A stretch of DNA of 35,324 nt, from positions 1 through 35,324 of the forward strand of contig DATMNI010000006.1 in NCBI GenBank assembly GCA_035570275.1. The letters run 5' to 3'. The notes beneath the pieces were generated by a model. That model was not told where the DNA came from, made no database searches, and saw nothing but the letters and a program-made list of their open reading frames with translations. Origin of the DNA: DATMNI01 sp035570275 (GTDB taxonomy: Bacteria > Acidobacteriota > Terriglobia > Bryobacterales > Bryobacteraceae). Position numbers and translations under genes: made by a program. Within the stretch, counting starts at the first letter, position 1, and each line of letters starts with the position of its first letter. Positions 1 to 8,314 of the stretch are shown here, in pieces.

Positions 1-207
1 CAGGGAGCGGTCAGCCACAAGCACCTCGACTACTATCTGGACGAGTTCACGTTCCGCTTCAATCGACGGAGATCAAGAAGCCGAGGCAAGCTCTTCTATC
101 GCCTGGCACAGCAGGCCGTCGCAGTCGGGCCAGCCCCCTACAATCAAATCGTCCACCCGACCTCAGTCAGGGCCCATGCCAAACCACAACCTGTGGGGTC
201 TACCTGA
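1..207 (+). CDS. IS1595-family transposase, C-terminal fragment
   Basis: The open frame runs in from the window edge and stops at 205-207, giving 68 residues. The motif HKHLDYYLDEFTFRFNRR is typical of the end of IS1595-type DDE transposases, which move the element by cut and paste. The tail (AKPQPVG...) looks like a natural family end, so the gene is cut by the window rather than broken. It lies 102 bases upstream of a group II intron domain V. I cannot place the right terminal inverted repeat of the element in 208-308. Confidence 0.8.
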   Translation, partial: QGAVSHKHLDYYLDEFTFRFNRRRSRSRGKLFYRLAQQAVAVGPAPYNQIVHPTSVRAHAKPQPVGST

Positions 208-308
208 GTGAAGCGGATACTCACCTCCAGCGATTAGGGCTGGAGAAGCCGTAGAGGCTGGCAGCCGTGCAACTGCCTGTGAATGCCTGCGGCAATACGT
301 TTTCAGGA

Positions 309-395
309 GAGCCGGATGTCGGGAAATCCGCTTGTCCGGTTCGACGAGGGGAGAGTGGGTCGCACCGCAAGTTGTCGCCCTCTCTCCTACTCTAC
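309..395 (+). mobile_element. Group II intron 3' end (domains V and VI)
   Basis: Positions 309-342 fit the 34-base domain V plan. A 9-bp lower helix (309-317 with 334-342) holds the AGC catalytic triad at 310-312 opposite GUU at 339-341. Above it come a two-base bulge (332-333), a short upper helix with one C-C mismatch, and a GAAA loop at 323-326. A second hairpin follows: GGAGAG-U-GGG pairs with CCC-U-CUCUCC around one mismatch. It is followed by a likely branch-point A and the terminal CTCTAC, so the intron should end near 395. No reverse-transcriptase frame lies in the 100 bases upstream, where the transposase ends, so this is a 3' remnant or an interrupted intron. Confidence 0.78.
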
Positions 396-569
396 CCTTT
401 AAAGTGCTGAATCTAATCAGACGCGCCTCGCGCCAGCGGAAGGAGAGGAGCCGCGCTGGTTCGGCGCGCGCCAGGATGAACGCACTCTGTTAGATGTCTG
501 AAAACGGAAGCGCGCGTCGCACTGGTGCCGCGCCAATACGCATGGGGTAGGGCTGCCTTGAGGTGGACT

Positions 570-3500
570 TTACCCTGTGATAGCCGCGGCGGGGGAGCCC
601 GGCCTTGGCGCTGAATGCGCCGCTGCGCCATCCTGGGGCAGTGGCACCACGTCCACTTCCGCCAGCGCCGACGCCGGCACCCGCTCGTGCAGCAAGAGCT
701 CGGTTGCCAGCACCTGCGGTTCCGCGTGAAAGTATTGCCGCAGGGGATTGTCGAACAGAAGGTTCACGATGGCCAGCAGGCTCATGCCCTGATGATGGGC
801 CATCCACATCCGCACCGCCTCGCCACCGGCACGGGTATAATCGATGGCTTCATAAAATCCGTACCGGGCGAACCAGCCGAACTCCTGCATGCAACGCAGG
901 TTCGCTACCGCCGTGGCGGGGTCAACCCCCGCCGCCAGGAAGCTGGAATAAGGGGAGATCACCAGGGCCTGCGAATCGGTTCGCTTCATGGCTAATTCGG
1001 GGACGCCGAACGCCTCGTAGCCGTACTCGCCGTCGGGGCCGGATAGATAGGCCGATTCGGAAATTCCCCACGGCACGCCTTTGCGCCGTCCGTACTCGCG
1101 CTGCGAGCGAACCGCGGCCTTCATGCTCTGATCCATGATGGTATCCGGGTGATGCCGCATCCACAGCGACGGCATGAGGTATTCGAACATGGTGCCGCTC
1201 CACGAGAGCAGCAAGCGTTCGCCGCGGAACAAGGTGTGGGCGCGGCCCAGCCGGAACCAGGACTCCTGGGGGATGTCCCCCTTGGCGATGGCCACAAAAC
1301 TAGCCATCCGCGCTTCCGACGCCAGCAAATTGTAGCTGGAAGGATCGAGTTGGCCCGTGGCAACGTCGAAGCCGACCGAAAGCGCCTTCTTGCGCCGCTG
1401 ATACAGGAACTTGAAATCCATCTCCCGAACCAGTTGTTCGCAGAGCTCCGCGATGGTTTCCAGCTCTACCGCCAGTTCCCTGGTGATTCCACGCTTCACC
1501 GTGGATTCCGAGGCCAGCGCCAGCGCGGCCTGCTTCAAGGTCCATAAGCTTACAGCCAGGTTGCCGCTATCGACGGTCGACACAAACGACGGCGGCAGCG
1601 GTTCCAGCGAGCAGATGTCGTACCAGTTCAACAGGTGGCCGCGGTGTTTGGGCAGCCGCACCACCCGGTCCAGGGTCTGCCGCGTCTGAAATACGAATTC
1701 GGCCAGGGGCATTACGCCCAGGTGCAAGGCCGCGATACGAGCGTTGAGCAGCATCCCGAGATTGGTCGGCGAGAGGCGGAGCTCGACGGCGCCGTTTTCC
1801 CGCACCGAATCGGGAATCAGCCAGTTGGTGGATGCAGAGCTCCAGTCGTGAAAGAACCGCCAGATCCGATCCGCGGATTCGCGCATCAACTGCACCTGCT
1901 CTTTGCTCAGCCGGCTATGAACCGCACGCGGCCGCTGGTTCAGCCAGCTTGAAAACGCGCGCGATACAATCCACAGAACCAAGAGAGGCGCGGCGGACAG
2001 CAGGGCCTCGGGCCGGGCGAGCCGAATGGTTGCGGCCAGGCCGAGGGCGATCCAGGGCGTCCATTCCAGGTAAATGTCCACCGTGGATTTGGGACGGTGG
2101 GCTGCTTCTGCCTCGGCGGCGGTCTCCCATTCCAGCATCTTCTTCCTGGTCACGAACACGCGGCCTACGGCGCGGACGATGGCGTCCATCGAGATCAGCG
2201 CCTGGTGCAGAAGAAAGATCAGGCTGCACATGGCGGCGAGCGCGTTTTCCCGGAAGCTGCGGGCTGAACCGTACACCCACGCCGGCAGCGCGCGCCGGCT
2301 GTGCGGAACCCGCAGCAGAGCGAAAAAGAGGCCGGAAAAAACCGGGACGCACCACATCAGGATGGTCGCGGCGGTCCAGTATTCCGGCCGCCCCGGCAGC
2401 CATAGCCAGCCGCTCAGCAAGAGCAATAATAATCCCGCCTCCAGCAGGCTTCGCCGCAGATTGTCGAGGATTTTCCACTGCGAGATCAGGGTGATCGGAT
2501 TGGGAATCATGCGCCCGTAAAAGTCGGGAACCCGCGACTGAGTCCAGCGCATGATCTGCCAGTCGCCGCGCATCCACCGGTGCTTGCGGCGGCTGTAGGC
2601 GCTGAAGTGTGACGGATAATCGTCGATCAGCTCGATATCGCTGACCAGTGCGGCCCGGGCATACGCGCCTTCGATCAGATCGTGGCTAAGCAGCGCGTTT
2701 TCCGGAAACCGGTGCTCCAGCACCTGGCGCAACGCATCCACTTCATAGATGGCCTTGCCGGTGAAGATGCCTTCGCCGAAGAGATCCTGGTACACGTCTG
2801 AGATAGCGCGCGTGTAAATATCAAATCCGGTTTGTCCCGAGTACAGGGCCGCCAACCGGCTGCGGGAAGCCGATTGAACGCTGATGCCGATTCTTGGCTG
2901 CAGAATGCCATATCCCTCCACCACCATGCTTCTCGCCGGGTCCACCACGGCCTGGTTGAGCGGGTGGGCGATGGCGCCGATTAGCCTGGCGGCCGAGTCT
3001 CGCGGAAGCTGGGTGTCGGAATCCAGCGTGATCACGTAGCGCACGTCCGGCAAAATCGACAGGTCCCCCACTTTGTCCGGAAACGCGTCGAAGCTGCCGC
3101 GCAGCAGTTGATTGAGGTCGAGAAGTTTCCCCCGCTTGCGCTCCCAGCCCATCCAACGGCTCTCCGCCTGGTTATAGATGTGATGGCGGTGAAACAGCAG
3201 GAAGGGCGAGCGCCCATCGGAGGGATAGCGCAAATTCAGCCCTGCGATCAACCCACCGCAAAGTTCCAGCAGCCCGTGCTGTTGGTCGTCGGAACTGTCG
3301 GAATCGGGAAAATCCGTCAAGAGAGCGAAACAAAGGTTGCGGTCGCGGTTGGCGAGAAATCGAATTTCCAGATCGAGCGCCAGATCGTGCACCTGAGCCT
3401 CGTTCATCAGCAGCGTGGGAACCGCCACCATGGTGACGCAATCGTCGGGAATTCCTTCGGAGAAATCCAGCTTCGGCAGTACCCGTGGCGAAACCAGAAA

Positions 3501-4574
3501 CGCGGCCAGGTTGTTGATAAAATCCGAGGCGGCCTGGGTAGCCGGAAGGACCAGTAACAGCACCCCGGCGTAGGCCGGCGTCTTGGAACCCAGCTTGTAG
3601 AGGATGGCGAATACGATGAAGAGCGTGATCAGCTCGATTCCGGCCAGGTAGAATCCGGTGGGGTGCCGCAGGATAAGCCGGGGAATCTGCGCCGACAAGG
3701 ACGGCTGGTAGCCGATGGCCGCCTCCAACTGCGTACGCCCGCTGTCCACCAGGTAGAATCCCACGTGGGTGCGGCGAGCCGCCGCCCGCGAGCCGTCAGA
3801 AACCGAGCGCGTCTGCTGGCAGAAATCGATTGCCGTTTCCGCGATCTCCGGTTCGGTACGGGCGCTGTGCTTGGCCATATCGGCGAGCGCCGTGCGGTAG
3901 CGCTCGCGGCTCTCGAAATCCATTCGGGAATAGGCGCCGGCCGGGTCGCGGGCCAGCACGCGGTGCGCATAACTCACGGCCTCGAAAAGATCTTTCCAGG
4001 CCATCTCGCCAATTTTTCTCAGGCTGGTCAGCAGAACCGGCCACTGGCTCCCCTCGGAAGCCAGCAGGCGGTCCAGCAGCTCCAGTTGCAGCGCCGGCTT
4101 CAGACTCCAGATTTCACCCATTTCGAGCGCCGCCGTATCCTGGTATCCTTCCAGAAACGCGGTGATCTCCGGTTCGCTGAAGCCGTAGCCGGTGGCTTGC
4201 AGGTATGCCCGCGCCAGCAGGCAGACACGCGGCGTTCCGGGGCCGGTCTGGTCGATGACGATGGGAAACTCCCGCAGGCCGAGAGCGAATTCGCGGGCTT
4301 CTTTCTCGGTGCCAAAAATCAAGCGGAAATTGTCGAGCACCCAGGCTGCGTTCTCCCCTTGGGAATCGGCCGCCGCCCGTGCGATCAGGTCCTGAGCCCG
4401 GCGGCGGCGGTTGGGTGGCTTTGATCTAGTCCCGCCGCGCGGCCTGGTGTCCCGATGCGTGCGGCCCAGCGCCGCCCCTGCCTCGCGCCACTGCCGCAGG
4501 TCTGCGTCTGAATCGCTGCGTGGCGATTCGCCGGTTGGTGTTAAATCATCGGTAGAAATAAGTTCGTGTTTCAT
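570..4574 (-). CDS. Cyclic beta-1,2-glucan synthase-like protein (GT84 plus cyclization domain), lacking GH94
   Basis: A 1334-residue membrane protein related to NdvB/ChvB, which builds beta-1,2-glucan from UDP-glucose at the inner membrane. In order it has an N-terminal helical region; a membrane segment near residues 310-335; a GT84 glycosyltransferase domain with LDSDTQLP near residue 520 and HRWMRGDWQ further on; a membrane cluster near 715-800; the family motif LLEWETAAEAE; and a glycoamylase-like region (GH189-type cyclization domain) from about residue 900 containing MWMAHHQGMSLLAI. Family members of about 2800 residues continue into a GH94 phosphorylase-like part. Here the frame ends soon after LLLHERVP in a Pro/Ala-rich tail, and none of the three minus-strand frames of 396-569 shows GH94-like sequence. 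The start overlaps the exporter stop by four bases (ATGA), indicating an operon. Truncation by the nearby mobile elements is inferred. Confidence 0.88.
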   Translation of the reverse strand: MKHELISTDDLTPTGESPRSDSDADLRQWREAGAALGRTHRDTRPRGGTRSKPPNRRRRAQDLIARAAADSQGENAAWVLDNFRLIFGTEKEAREFALGLREFPIVIDQTGPGTPRVCLLARAYLQATGYGFSEPEITAFLEGYQDTAALEMGEIWSLKPALQLELLDRLLASEGSQWPVLLTSLRKIGEMAWKDLFEAVSYAHRVLARDPAGAYSRMDFESRERYRTALADMAKHSARTEPEIAETAIDFCQQTRSVSDGSRAAARRTHVGFYLVDSGRTQLEAAIGYQPSLSAQIPRLILRHPTGFYLAGIELITLFIVFAILYKLGSKTPAYAGVLLLVLPATQAASDFINNLAAFLVSPRVLPKLDFSEGIPDDCVTMVAVPTLLMNEAQVHDLALDLEIRFLANRDRNLCFALLTDFPDSDSSDDQQHGLLELCGGLIAGLNLRYPSDGRSPFLLFHRHHIYNQAESRWMGWERKRGKLLDLNQLLRGSFDAFPDKVGDLSILPDVRYVITLDSDTQLPRDSAARLIGAIAHPLNQAVVDPARSMVVEGYGILQPRIGISVQSASRSRLAALYSGQTGFDIYTRAISDVYQDLFGEGIFTGKAIYEVDALRQVLEHRFPENALLSHDLIEGAYARAALVSDIELIDDYPSHFSAYSRRKHRWMRGDWQIMRWTQSRVPDFYGRMIPNPITLISQWKILDNLRRSLLEAGLLLLLLSGWLWLPGRPEYWTAATILMWCVPVFSGLFFALLRVPHSRRALPAWVYGSARSFRENALAAMCSLIFLLHQALISMDAIVRAVGRVFVTRKKMLEWETAAEAEAAHRPKSTVDIYLEWTPWIALGLAATIRLARPEALLSAAPLLVLWIVSRAFSSWLNQRPRAVHSRLSKEQVQLMRESADRIWRFFHDWSSASTNWLIPDSVRENGAVELRLSPTNLGMLLNARIAALHLGVMPLAEFVFQTRQTLDRVVRLPKHRGHLLNWYDICSLEPLPPSFVSTVDSGNLAVSLWTLKQAALALASESTVKRGITRELAVELETIAELCEQLVREMDFKFLYQRRKKALSVGFDVATGQLDPSSYNLLASEARMASFVAIAKGDIPQESWFRLGRAHTLFRGERLLLSWSGTMFEYLMPSLWMRHHPDTIMDQSMKAAVRSQREYGRRKGVPWGISESAYLSGPDGEYGYEAFGVPELAMKRTDSQALVISPYSSFLAAGVDPATAVANLRCMQEFGWFARYGFYEAIDYTRAGGEAVRMWMAHHQGMSLLAIVNLLFDNPLRQYFHAEPQVLATELLLHERVPASALAEVDVVPLPQDGAAAHSAPRPGSPAAAITG

Positions 4575-6394
4575 CGGTAGCTCGAGGCCTGAAGTTCAAA
4601 CATGCCCGCGTATCGGCCTCCCAGCGAAACCAGTTGCTGATGGCTCCCCTGTTCGGCGATCCTGCCATTTTCCAGAACTACAATCCGGTCCGCCATCCGC
4701 ACGGTGGAAAACCGGTGAGAGATCAACAACGCCGTTTTGCCCTCGGTCAGTTCCGCAAAGCGCTGGAATACCTCGTACTCGGAGCGCGCGTCCAGGCTGG
4801 CGGTGGGTTCGTCGAGTATCACCAGTTGGGCATCGCGAAAATAGGCGCGTGCCAGCGCGATCTTCTGCCATTCTCCGCCCGAGAGGTCCACGCCTCCCTC
4901 GAATCGCAGCCCGAGCAGTTGTTCAAAACCTTTGGGTAATTTCTCGATCACCTGATCGGCCATGCTCTTCTGCGCCGCCAGGTGTACGGCATCGTCCTGG
5001 GCCAGTTCGACGCGTCCCACGGCGATGTTCTCCCGGGCCGTCATTTCGTAGCGCATGAAGTCCTGAAAGATGACGCCGATCTGGCTGTGCAGGTCCTCAA
5101 TACTGTATTCGCGCAGGTCCACGCCATCCAGCAGAATGCGCCCGCCTGTGGGGTCGTACAACCGGGCCAGCAATTTCACTAGGGTAGTCTTGCCTTCCCC
5201 GTTCTCGCCGATCAGGGCGACGCGCTGTCCGGGTTCGAGCCGAAAATTTAGCCCGTCCAGGATGCGGCGCGGGCTGCCGGGGTAAGAGAACGTCACATTT
5301 TCGAAGGCGAAGCCGTTTCGAATCGGGCGTGGCGCCGGCAGCGCGTCCGGTTTGGAGCAGATCTTCGGACTCACGCGCATGAACTCCACCAGGTCCGTGA
5401 GAAACAGTGACTGGTCGGCAATGCTGGAAAACGTGGAAAAAACGTTCTGAATGTTACTGCTTGCGCCCGCAATAGCACCGGCAAGGAATTGCATCGTGCC
5501 CCAGGTCAGTGCCCCTGTGACGGTGCGATAGATCACATAAGCATAGGCGCCGTAGTAGCCGGCGGTGCTCAGCAGCGATAGCGCCGCGCCGGCCCACAAC
5601 CGGCGGCGGGCCAGCCGGACGTTCTCGTCATACAGCCGGTTCGACAAACTGGCGTATTGGCCCGACAGGAAACCGCTCAGCCCGAAAAGCCGGAGTTCCT
5701 TCGCCGATTCCTTGCTGGCGCCCAACACGCGCAGATAGTCCATCTGGCGCCGGGCCGGCGTCTGCCGGATGTTTTGGGAGTAGCCGATAAAGGCGAAATG
5801 GCTTTCGCCGAGAAACGCCGGCACCACCGCCACTACCAGTACGGCCAAGAGCCACGGCGAGAACCAGAGAATCCCCAGCGACAGGCTGGCGGCCACCATG
5901 ATTTGCTGGCCGACCGAGCCGATGGCCTGGATCATCGCAATACGGTCCGTGGCCTGTACCCGCGCCCGCTCCAGTTTGTCGTGGAACAGCGGGTCCTCAT
6001 AAGAGGCCAGATCCAGCCGCGACGCGTGTTCCAGTACCAGCAGGCTTACATGACGCGTGAAACGGTCGGCTAAGAGCGAATCGAAATACCCGATGGTCCG
6101 GCCAACGATGGCGCCCAATGCGGCCAGGGCGGCCTCCGCGCCCACCAGTTCCCAGAACTCCGGCGGCAACACGTGTCCAGCGTAGTGAGCCTGCACGGCA
6201 TCCAGAATCTTCTTCGATACCGTCAACATCGCCAGGGGGATCAGGGCGGCTACCAGACGGAAAAGAAACACTCCACAGACCACTGGCGGACCGGAATGCC
6301 AGACAATCCCGACCAGCGAAGGAATATGATGGAGGGCTCGGATGCGCTCTTGCCAACTGCCCCACAGGGTCAATGTAGGAGACTTCGGGTTCAT
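4571..6394 (-). CDS. ABC exporter, fused permease and ATPase
   Basis: A 607-residue half-transporter: six-helix exporter membrane domain in roughly residues 30-330, then an ATPase domain. Walker A is GENGEGKTTLVKLL, the signature is LSGGEWQKIALARA, and Walker B is LVILDEPTASLD followed by a switch His in LLISHRFSTV. Half-transporters of this type act as dimers in the inner membrane and export lipids, peptides or glycans. Translational coupling to the glucan synthase downstream suggests glucan export, as NdvA/ChvA does for NdvB/ChvB. The sequence does not look especially NdvA-like, so the substrate is inferred from position only. Confidence 0.9.
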   Translation of the reverse strand: MNPKSPTLTLWGSWQERIRALHHIPSLVGIVWHSGPPVVCGVFLFRLVAALIPLAMLTVSKKILDAVQAHYAGHVLPPEFWELVGAEAALAALGAIVGRTIGYFDSLLADRFTRHVSLLVLEHASRLDLASYEDPLFHDKLERARVQATDRIAMIQAIGSVGQQIMVAASLSLGILWFSPWLLAVLVVAVVPAFLGESHFAFIGYSQNIRQTPARRQMDYLRVLGASKESAKELRLFGLSGFLSGQYASLSNRLYDENVRLARRRLWAGAALSLLSTAGYYGAYAYVIYRTVTGALTWGTMQFLAGAIAGASSNIQNVFSTFSSIADQSLFLTDLVEFMRVSPKICSKPDALPAPRPIRNGFAFENVTFSYPGSPRRILDGLNFRLEPGQRVALIGENGEGKTTLVKLLARLYDPTGGRILLDGVDLREYSIEDLHSQIGVIFQDFMRYEMTARENIAVGRVELAQDDAVHLAAQKSMADQVIEKLPKGFEQLLGLRFEGGVDLSGGEWQKIALARAYFRDAQLVILDEPTASLDARSEYEVFQRFAELTEGKTALLISHRFSTVRMADRIVVLENGRIAEQGSHQQLVSLGGRYAGMFELQASSYR

Positions 6395-6610
6395 CTATAG
6401 AGTCAAGCTCACTGCATCCGGACTGCCGTTTCGGTAGCTAAAAGAAACAGTGAGGCGGGCCTCGGCAAGACGAGTATTTCTTACGCGTTCTTGTGCTTGT
6501 GCATATACATCTGCAACTTCTGCACTCGATTGTGGGCAGGCAAGGCGGAGTGTGACCTCGCACGGCGGGCCACCGCTCCCTGACGGTCGCGGCTCCGTAC
6601 GATGCTTCAA
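6395..6610 (-). other. Possible small or remnant coding frame upstream of the exporter
   Basis: This 71-codon frame ends with a stop that directly abuts the exporter's ATG. The last 50 or so residues (from VTLRLACPQSSAEVADVYAQ) look protein-like, with an amphipathic helix and then alternating strand-like residues. The first 17 or so residues are the translation of an interspersed repeat (EPRPSGSG). It may be the 3' end of a gene cut by the repeat, a short real gene, or chance. I do not recognise the family. Confidence 0.3.
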
Positions 6611-6665
6611 CCAGAGCCCTATGATGCTTCAAATTCAACCAGAGCCACGACCGTCAGGGAGTGGT
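6570..6665. repeat. Inverted pair of GAGCCGCGACCGTCAGGGAG-type repeats
   Basis: Positions 6570-6595 and 6642-6665 are inverted copies of a roughly 24-base element that differ at two sites, so the block can fold into a long hairpin. Between them a phrase starting GATGCTTCAA and ending CAACCAGAGCC occurs twice as a direct repeat (from 6601 and from 6623). This resembles bacterial interspersed (REP-like) DNA. A related shorter element occurs near 23.2 kb. Confidence 0.7.
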
Positions 6666-6690
6666 CTTGGGCGCAGTCCCCACCTGCGAT

Positions 6691-7989
6691 CTACTTTGGA
6701 GTGTAGGGTTTGAATCCAGCCCGCTCCATGCCGCGCCGGGCTTCCGGATTATGCATGAACGTGTCCCAGACGAACCCGGTGCGGGCGTTCTCCGCCATCA
6801 CGATAGTGATCCCGGTATCAATGCCGATCACATCGGCGTCATACCATTTCTTGAGCGGATTGAACGCATTTACGAAACCGTACCGGCACCAGGCGCGGTC
6901 GCCATAGCGGTCCTTCATCGATCGCAGGACTCGCAAGCATTCCTGGGGAAGAAACGGCAGCGAACCGCCGGCCGCGCTGGGGACCACCGTCCCATCGATC
7001 GGACCCACCGCCGGAGGCCCGCCCCAGGCCACGTACCTGTGTTCCGAGTCCGAAGCGGTTATGCCCCATAGATCCTCGCTGTAGTCGGGAAACTGTTTGG
7101 CCAGTTCCAGGCAGAAGCGCCGGTGAACGTCGGTCGCAATTGCCGAGTTTCGAAAATAGTCCGCGTACTTGTCCCGCTTCCCCCGGAAGTCAAACCATGC
7201 CTGCGAGTATTGGTGGACAAACAGGGGCGCAAAGGCCCCAATGTAGCGCAACCCGTCGTATTCGAAGGTGGTTCGCTTCCAGGCGTTCCATGCTTCCGGT
7301 GGCAGCGGATGGGAGGAAGATCCCAGTCCCAGAAGGTACATCATCATTAATTCGCTGTAGCCGTCCCAGCGGTAGGGGAGGAAGCCGACTTCGGGCAGCC
7401 ATCCGTGCGGCAGCAGGGCGGTGTCTTCGGAAAGCCAGTTCCAGTCCACGCGGTTGAAAATCTCGGCGGCAAGATCGTTGATCTCCTCTTCGTCGAAGAA
7501 TCCGCTGCAGGTGAGCACCCCGCACAACAGGATGGCGGTATCCACGGAAGAAACTTCCGAGTCCCATTGCCGTTCCCCGGTATTCACGTGGGCGAAGTGG
7601 TAGAAGAAGCCCCGATGGTGCGGCAACTTCCTCCATAGAAAACGCAGGGTCGCCAGCACGCGGTCGCGCGCTTGTGCGTGGGAAAGATAGCCGCGGTTCT
7701 CTCCGATGCAGAGAGCGGTCAGCCCAAAACCGGTGGCCGCCATGCTGGCCACTCCCCCACGATCGTCCCCGCGCACGGTGAACCGGTCTCTCATCAAGCC
7801 GGTTTGGGGATTGGTTTGCTCCCAAAAATAGAGATAGTTGGCGTGCTCCAATTCCTCCAGGAACTTGTCGTCGCCCTCGGAAAGCTTCGTCGGCGCCTTC
7901 GGGGCCCCCATGACAGGAAGAAGGCCCATACCACCCAGGACAGCCGCCTGACTCAGCAGAGTACGGCGCGATACAATCCTCCGGCTCAT
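6691..7989 (-). CDS. GH144-type endo-beta-1,2-glucanase (glucoamylase-like protein), exported
   Basis: The preferred product is 432 residues. The ATG at 7987-7989 has AGGGGAA about eight bases upstream; an in-frame start nine codons earlier (8016) lacks such a site. The N-terminus has SRRTLLSQAAVLGG, a twin-arginine-like or Sec signal. The body matches the glycoamylase-like/GH144 family: LYFWEQTNPQTGLMRDR, SSVDTAILLCGVL, a WDGYSELMMMYLLGLGS segment and a C-terminal DVIGIDTGITIVMAENAR. GH144 enzymes cut linear beta-1,2-glucan inside the chain. The place next to a beta-1,2-glucan synthase supports that substrate, for turnover or use in the periplasm or outside the cell. Substrate is inferred from family and context. 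Confidence 0.85.
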   Translation of the reverse strand: MSRRIVSRRTLLSQAAVLGGMGLLPVMGAPKAPTKLSEGDDKFLEELEHANYLYFWEQTNPQTGLMRDRFTVRGDDRGGVASMAATGFGLTALCIGENRGYLSHAQARDRVLATLRFLWRKLPHHRGFFYHFAHVNTGERQWDSEVSSVDTAILLCGVLTCSGFFDEEEINDLAAEIFNRVDWNWLSEDTALLPHGWLPEVGFLPYRWDGYSELMMMYLLGLGSSSHPLPPEAWNAWKRTTFEYDGLRYIGAFAPLFVHQYSQAWFDFRGKRDKYADYFRNSAIATDVHRRFCLELAKQFPDYSEDLWGITASDSEHRYVAWGGPPAVGPIDGTVVPSAAGGSLPFLPQECLRVLRSMKDRYGDRAWCRYGFVNAFNPLKKWYDADVIGIDTGITIVMAENARTGFVWDTFMHNPEARRGMERAGFKPYTPK

Positions 7990-8073
7990 CCGATTCCCCT
8001 TTGCCCGGTTGGCCAAAAGAGCGGCACGGCAGAAGATCGTACACGACCGGAGATCGCAACTGTTTGATCACGC

Positions 8074-8117
8074 ATGGAAGGCGGAGGGACCGCGTGTGTT
8101 GCAGCCCGCCCTTCCAT
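8074..8117. other. Inverted repeat upstream of the glucanase gene
   Basis: ATGGAAGGCGG at 8074-8084 pairs with CCGCCCTTCCAT at 8106-8117, with one bulged base and a loop of about 21 bases. It lies in the gap between the divergent glucanase (minus) and hypothetical (plus) genes. It has no T-run, so a terminator is unlikely; it could be a leader hairpin or a protein-binding site. No other gene is seen in 7990-8314 apart from the tandem repeat at 8225-8299. Confidence 0.4.
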
Positions 8118-8224
8118 TATCTACCCTAACTATGTAAACCTTAGCTTATGTTAACCGAGATCGGCCTGGCGGGGACCGGTGTGATCAATCTCGCGTTGGG
8201 CCGTGCTTCGATGGCCAGGCTGAA

Positions 8225-8299
8225 ATCGGCGTGGTTAACGTCGGCTTGGCTAACCTCGGCTTGGTCAACCTCGGCCTTGGCTGCGGCGGCTTGGCTGTG
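8225..8299 (+). repeat. Five degenerate 15-base tandem units
   Basis: The units start at 8225, 8240, 8255, 8270 and 8285 and follow the pattern [c/g/a]tcggcttggctaac. In one plus-strand frame they read as five-residue units (NVGLA, NLGLV, NLGLG) ending at a stop near 8302. That frame has no start of its own. A different frame begins with ATG at 8148 and reads MLTEIGLAGTGVINLALG, so a small repeat-protein gene broken by a frameshift is possible. Confidence 0.55.
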
Positions 8300-8314
8300 T
8301 GGTAAGAGATTCCA

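Noticed and set aside
1915..2577. 220-codon frames on both strands within the glucan synthase gene
   Set aside because: Out-of-frame shadows of a conserved protein; no family pattern.
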